Assembly (NCBI GenBank): GCA_900320235.1
Contig: ONRO01000374.1
Coordinates: 1 to 7,509 of the forward strand
Source: an uncultured Eubacteriales bacterium
Lineage (GTDB): Bacteria > Bacillota > Clostridia > Oscillospirales > Acutalibacteraceae
Length of the DNA: 7,509 bases
Reading direction: 5' to 3'
The notes below the pieces were generated by a model. It had not been told where the DNA came from and did not search any database. It worked only from the letters and a program-made list of their open reading frames with translations. A program made the translations under genes and the position numbers. Shown one piece after another: positions 5,364 to 7,509 of the stretch (within the stretch, counting starts at the first letter, position 1; every line of letters begins with the position of its first letter).

Positions 5364-6011
5364 TTAATGACCGCCGTGGAGGACTTCCGACGGGCGAAGT
5401 CTGAGTATCATTCTGATAGCCGGTATACTACCTACAAGCGTTACTGCAATTATAAGGATCTCCTGCTTTTACTCCTAAAGTGTCTGCAAGCTGTCTGCCG
5501 ATCATTGCGTAGTTTTCGCCGCTGAGCTTAACCTCATCCAGCCATTCTCCGTCGGTTATATCCCACCAGCTTCTGAGATTGATGATTCCTGTATCACGCT
5601 GATATGTTGTTCCCTTTTTAACGAATTCAAAGTGATGGTCAAACCATGTTCCGATCAGTTTTACATTCTCATTATTTATTGTTACATCGGTATCAAGAAC
5701 AGGGGCGAAATCCGTAATATTATTTGCCCAGAATATCGTCAGTAATTCGCCCAGCGTTTCTTCTTTAAGATATTCTTCCTTTGTTTCTGCATCTTCAACA
5801 TCATAAAGATTTAACATAACAGCCTGTGAGCTTGGGACGACTGTGATATTTGAGCCGTAAGCCTTAAGCTCCTCATTGATCTTATCGCCGACATCCAGCA
5901 TAACATTGAGCATTGCTGTTGCAATGGACGCACCGAGTGCTACGGTCAGAGCTATCATCAGCATTTTTTCCATTGACGGCGGAATGCCCCTGTGATCATT
6001 CTGAAAAACAT
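5364..6011 (-). pseudogene. FtsX/MacB-type permease gene broken by a frameshift and an internal deletion
   Basis: A well-placed start (ATG 6011, 6 nt after GGGAGGG) encodes MFFRMITGAFRRQWKKC and then stops at TGA. One extra A in the A6 run (5964-5969) would continue it as WKKMLMIALTVALGASIATA, the expected first transmembrane helix. The second frame (open from ATG 5973 to TAG 5428) gives the helix, the core domain including AYGSNITVVPSS, and GRQLADTLGVKAGD, which aligns with residues 140-153 of the intact sister. Right after this (near 5450-5460) the sequence jumps, in yet another frame, to ILIIAVTLVGSIPAIRMILR and RPSEVLHGGH with a stop at 5364-5366, matching the last 32 residues of the sister. 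About 215 codons, including helices 2 and 3 and the ATPase contact loop, are absent. The product cannot be a working permease. True decay and assembly error are both possible. Confidence 0.85.
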
Positions 6012-6023
6012 TTTCTGCCCTCC

Positions 6024-7337
6024 CTAATTCTTGAAAACATTCTGATTCTTTACCATTTCCGAAACAGGAACAGTAATGGCATTTTCATCCATATCATAAT
6101 CTATTATAATAGGATTGCATCCGCCCTTCATTCCGATAGTAGTGCGGTTCATTATTACATTGCATTTTTTGCAGACGATCTGACCGGCATTATTTTCGTA
6201 ATAGCCTGCCTCTCCGCAAATTTCACAGGCATCAAGACCCACACCATAATTACTTGTATTTTCCTGTTTCAGAGCCACGATGAATCTGACATTATTTCCT
6301 TCTGTTGTCTTATATCCGAAGCGGTGCAGATGACCGTCGCTTACCATTTCTAAAGGTACCTGAAGCTCCTTATCTTCGCCTGATTTATCCTTCACTATAA
6401 CCGGCTCCTCTACCGGTGCTTCACGGATAACCACCTTATTCATTTCAACGAACAGGGTGGAGCAGAGTATCCCGGCGATAAAGCATACTGTCAGTACGAC
6501 TGAATATCTCCTTCCACTCCTCCATAAGGCACGCTGCTTTCTGTGCTGAGCTTTTGTAGAATACGGTTCTTTCTTAGTATAGCACCCTATGATAAAAGCT
6601 ATTGCCGTAATAAGCGCAAGGATAAATAATCCGTAGGTGTACCAATGTGCAAGATTGTTGCTCTGCGCTGAAAAGCTGAAAAGCTCCGCGCTGTCGATTA
6701 TCTTTCTTGTTGTAAGCACCGCCATGAGTCTGCCGAAAGAAAAAACTCCATATAGGATAAGCGCAATACACATTGTCGTGAAGGGTACAGCCTTTATTCC
6801 TTTCAGTGCTGCACACATATATAACTTATATACGCCAAGGCAGGAGACCAGACAGATAATCACACCCAAAAGATAGCCACCAAGCCTTTGGAAGAATTCC
6901 GAGGATATGATACCGTTCCCTCCTGTATCAAACTGGAAGGGATAGACAAGCACATTCGGAAGAGAGGAATACAGCGCCGCTGTCGTAAGAAGAGCAAAAA
7001 CAATGGATATCACCCAACTTGAAGCGGTTTTCATTTTTGACTTTTCCGGCTTTCTCATAAGAAAATATCCGAATACGGCGAGAATTATCAGTGTCAGCAC
7101 CAACAATCCCAAAGTGAAGCCGTAACCATAAGTACCGATCATCCATCCGTTTTTCATCCGTCGGGTATTGGTAAAATAGGCTCTTACACCTGCAGCTATA
7201 ACACCGAGACTAATGCCGATCCTTGCGATGATTTTTCCGCTGCTTTTACAATATGTATCTGTAAATGCGGTTATCATACCGATTAAAAGTGACAATGCAA
7301 GCATATCGCTTGTTACATTGATCAGATAAGTAAGCAT
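6024..7337 (-). CDS. Multi-pass membrane protein with C-terminal DUF2318 (Fe-S/metal-type cysteine) domain
   Basis: The 437 residues contain about eight hydrophobic helices (roughly 10-30, 36-55, 75-93, 106-126, 150-172, 187-205, 230-252 and 278-298). A soluble C-terminal domain follows at about 320-430. This domain has DGHLHRFGY (His336, His338) and a cysteine cluster, CEIC at 371-374 and CKKC at 389-392 followed by GGCNPI (Cys407). That pattern is DUF2318, a family annotated as Fe-S-containing or membrane protein and often encoded next to FTR1/P19-type iron uptake genes and FtsX/MacB ABC genes. Such loci occur in Campylobacter and in gut Firmicutes. Its own biochemical function is not established; delivery or reduction of iron outside the membrane is a reasonable guess. 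The start ATG 7337 has an AGGGG-type site about 8 nt upstream. The gene heads the operon, and the stop codon overlaps the ribosome binding site of the next gene. Confidence 0.85.
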   Translation of the reverse strand: MLTYLINVTSDMLALSLLIGMITAFTDTYCKSSGKIIARIGISLGVIAAGVRAYFTNTRRMKNGWMIGTYGYGFTLGLLVLTLIILAVFGYFLMRKPEKSKMKTASSWVISIVFALLTTAALYSSLPNVLVYPFQFDTGGNGIISSEFFQRLGGYLLGVIICLVSCLGVYKLYMCAALKGIKAVPFTTMCIALILYGVFSFGRLMAVLTTRKIIDSAELFSFSAQSNNLAHWYTYGLFILALITAIAFIIGCYTKKEPYSTKAQHRKQRALWRSGRRYSVVLTVCFIAGILCSTLFVEMNKVVIREAPVEEPVIVKDKSGEDKELQVPLEMVSDGHLHRFGYKTTEGNNVRFIVALKQENTSNYGVGLDACEICGEAGYYENNAGQIVCKKCNVIMNRTTIGMKGGCNPIIIDYDMDENAITVPVSEMVKNQNVFKN

Positions 7338-7407
7338 AATTTTTCCCCTTTGCTAATTTTTTGCTCAATTTGCCGGAAAATTCAAAATCGCCAAAACAAG
7401 CAAATCG

Positions 7408-7449
7408 GGGCTGTCGCACAAACGTAAAATAAACGCAGTGTGGCAGCCC
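7408..7449. other. Imperfect hairpin in the operon leader (terminator, attenuator or repeat element)
   Basis: Arms GGGCTG (7408-7413) and CAGCCC (7444-7449) pair perfectly, CACA (7417-7420) pairs with TGTG (7439-7442), and CGT (7423-7425) can pair with ACG (7433-7435). Small bulges lie between these stems and a 7-nt AT-rich loop closes the structure. On the plus strand a T5 run follows a few bases later, but no plus-strand gene ends here. On the minus strand the downstream bases are only moderately T-rich. It could terminate a gene upstream of the window, sit in the 5' leader of this operon, or be a dispersed hairpin repeat. Confidence 0.6.
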
Positions 7450-7460
7450 TGATATTTTTC

Positions 7461-7489
7461 TATAAATGAATATAAGCGTAAAATTTCAA
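7461..7489 (-). promoter_or_regulatory. Weak candidate promoter for the operon
   Basis: On the minus strand TTGAAA (7489-7484) lies 17 nt from TTTATA (7466-7461). The first hexamer is good (5 of 6 to the sigma-70-type -35), the second poor (3 of 6). If used, transcription would begin near 7454 and the 42-nt hairpin would lie in the untranslated leader of the DUF2318 gene. The region is AT-rich, so such matches arise by chance. The rest of 7338-7509 holds no recognisable gene; a short AATTT/AAATT inverted repeat at 7367-7382 is the only other symmetry noticed. Confidence 0.25.
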
Positions 7490-7509
7490 TAAAAAAGAAT
7501 AAATTATGA

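Noticed and set aside
7408..7460. A plus-strand Rho-independent terminator (hairpin followed by T5)
   Set aside because: No plus-strand gene ends upstream of it in the window and the T run is separated from the stem, so calling it a plus-strand terminator is not supported.
7423..7484. Direct repeat CGTAAAAT (7423-7430 and 7477-7484)
   Set aside because: Two copies of an AT-rich 8-mer in an AT-rich intergenic stretch are expected by chance and show no regular array.
1..7509. CRISPR arrays, tRNA/rRNA genes, insertion sequences or phage attachment sites
   Set aside because: No regularly spaced repeats, cloverleaf-like or rRNA-like segments, transposase-like proteins or terminal inverted repeats were seen on either strand; the rearrangements show no mobile-element remnants at the joins.

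Overview
The window looks like a piece of chromosome from an anaerobic gut- or rumen-type Clostridia (Ruminococcus-like Firmicute). The signs are moderate-to-low GC, strong AGGAGG-type ribosome binding sites, very tight gene packing, a Gram-positive lipoprotein, and protein families typical of those bacteria. The taxonomic call is inference from style, not from a marker gene. Every supported gene is on the minus strand, so the locus reads from high to low coordinates. Gaps between genes are at most about 27 nt, and two junctions are ATGA stop/start overlaps, so it is probably one operon.

In transcription order it contains: a leader with an imperfect hairpin (7338-7509); a membrane protein with a C-terminal DUF2318 metal- or Fe-S-type cysteine domain (7337-6024); a MacB/FtsX-type permease gene broken by a frameshift and a large internal deletion (6011-5364); an intact MacB/FtsX-type permease (5348-4143); its LolD/MacB-type ATPase (4127-3453); an FMN-binding lipoprotein with a covalent flavinylation motif (3436-2978); an unrecognised membrane-anchored extracytoplasmic protein carrying a second, similar SGAS motif (2954-2448); a five-helix protein with intramembrane histidines spaced like a dihaem cytochrome b of fumarate reductases (2451-1912); a DUF4418 membrane protein (1893-1438); the N-terminal half of a third FtsX-type permease (1441-797); in another frame, the C-terminal end of a lactate/malate dehydrogenase-like protein (824-597); and the 5' part of a fumarate-reductase-type FAD flavoprotein that leaves the window (569-1).

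The parts suggest a membrane and cell-surface redox system joined to an ABC machine. A cytoplasmic flavoprotein and a membrane dihaem cytochrome could exchange electrons with a surface flavin protein, while the DUF2318, DUF4418 and FtsX/ATPase modules resemble gene sets found with bacterial iron-uptake loci (P19/FetP-like neighbourhoods). Iron or another metal as the substrate is inference. No FTR1, P19 or ApbE gene is visible here.

The locus is also damaged or imperfectly assembled. Two frames are broken by what looks like one missing A in a poly-A run (flavoprotein, A8 tract at 537-544; permease, A6 tract at 5964-5969). One permease has lost about 215 codons from its middle, and another is joined to a dehydrogenase tail. 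Either this is a decaying or rearranged operon, or the read assembly has homopolymer and chimera errors. The poly-A tract in the flavoprotein could alternatively be a functional slippage or frameshift site.
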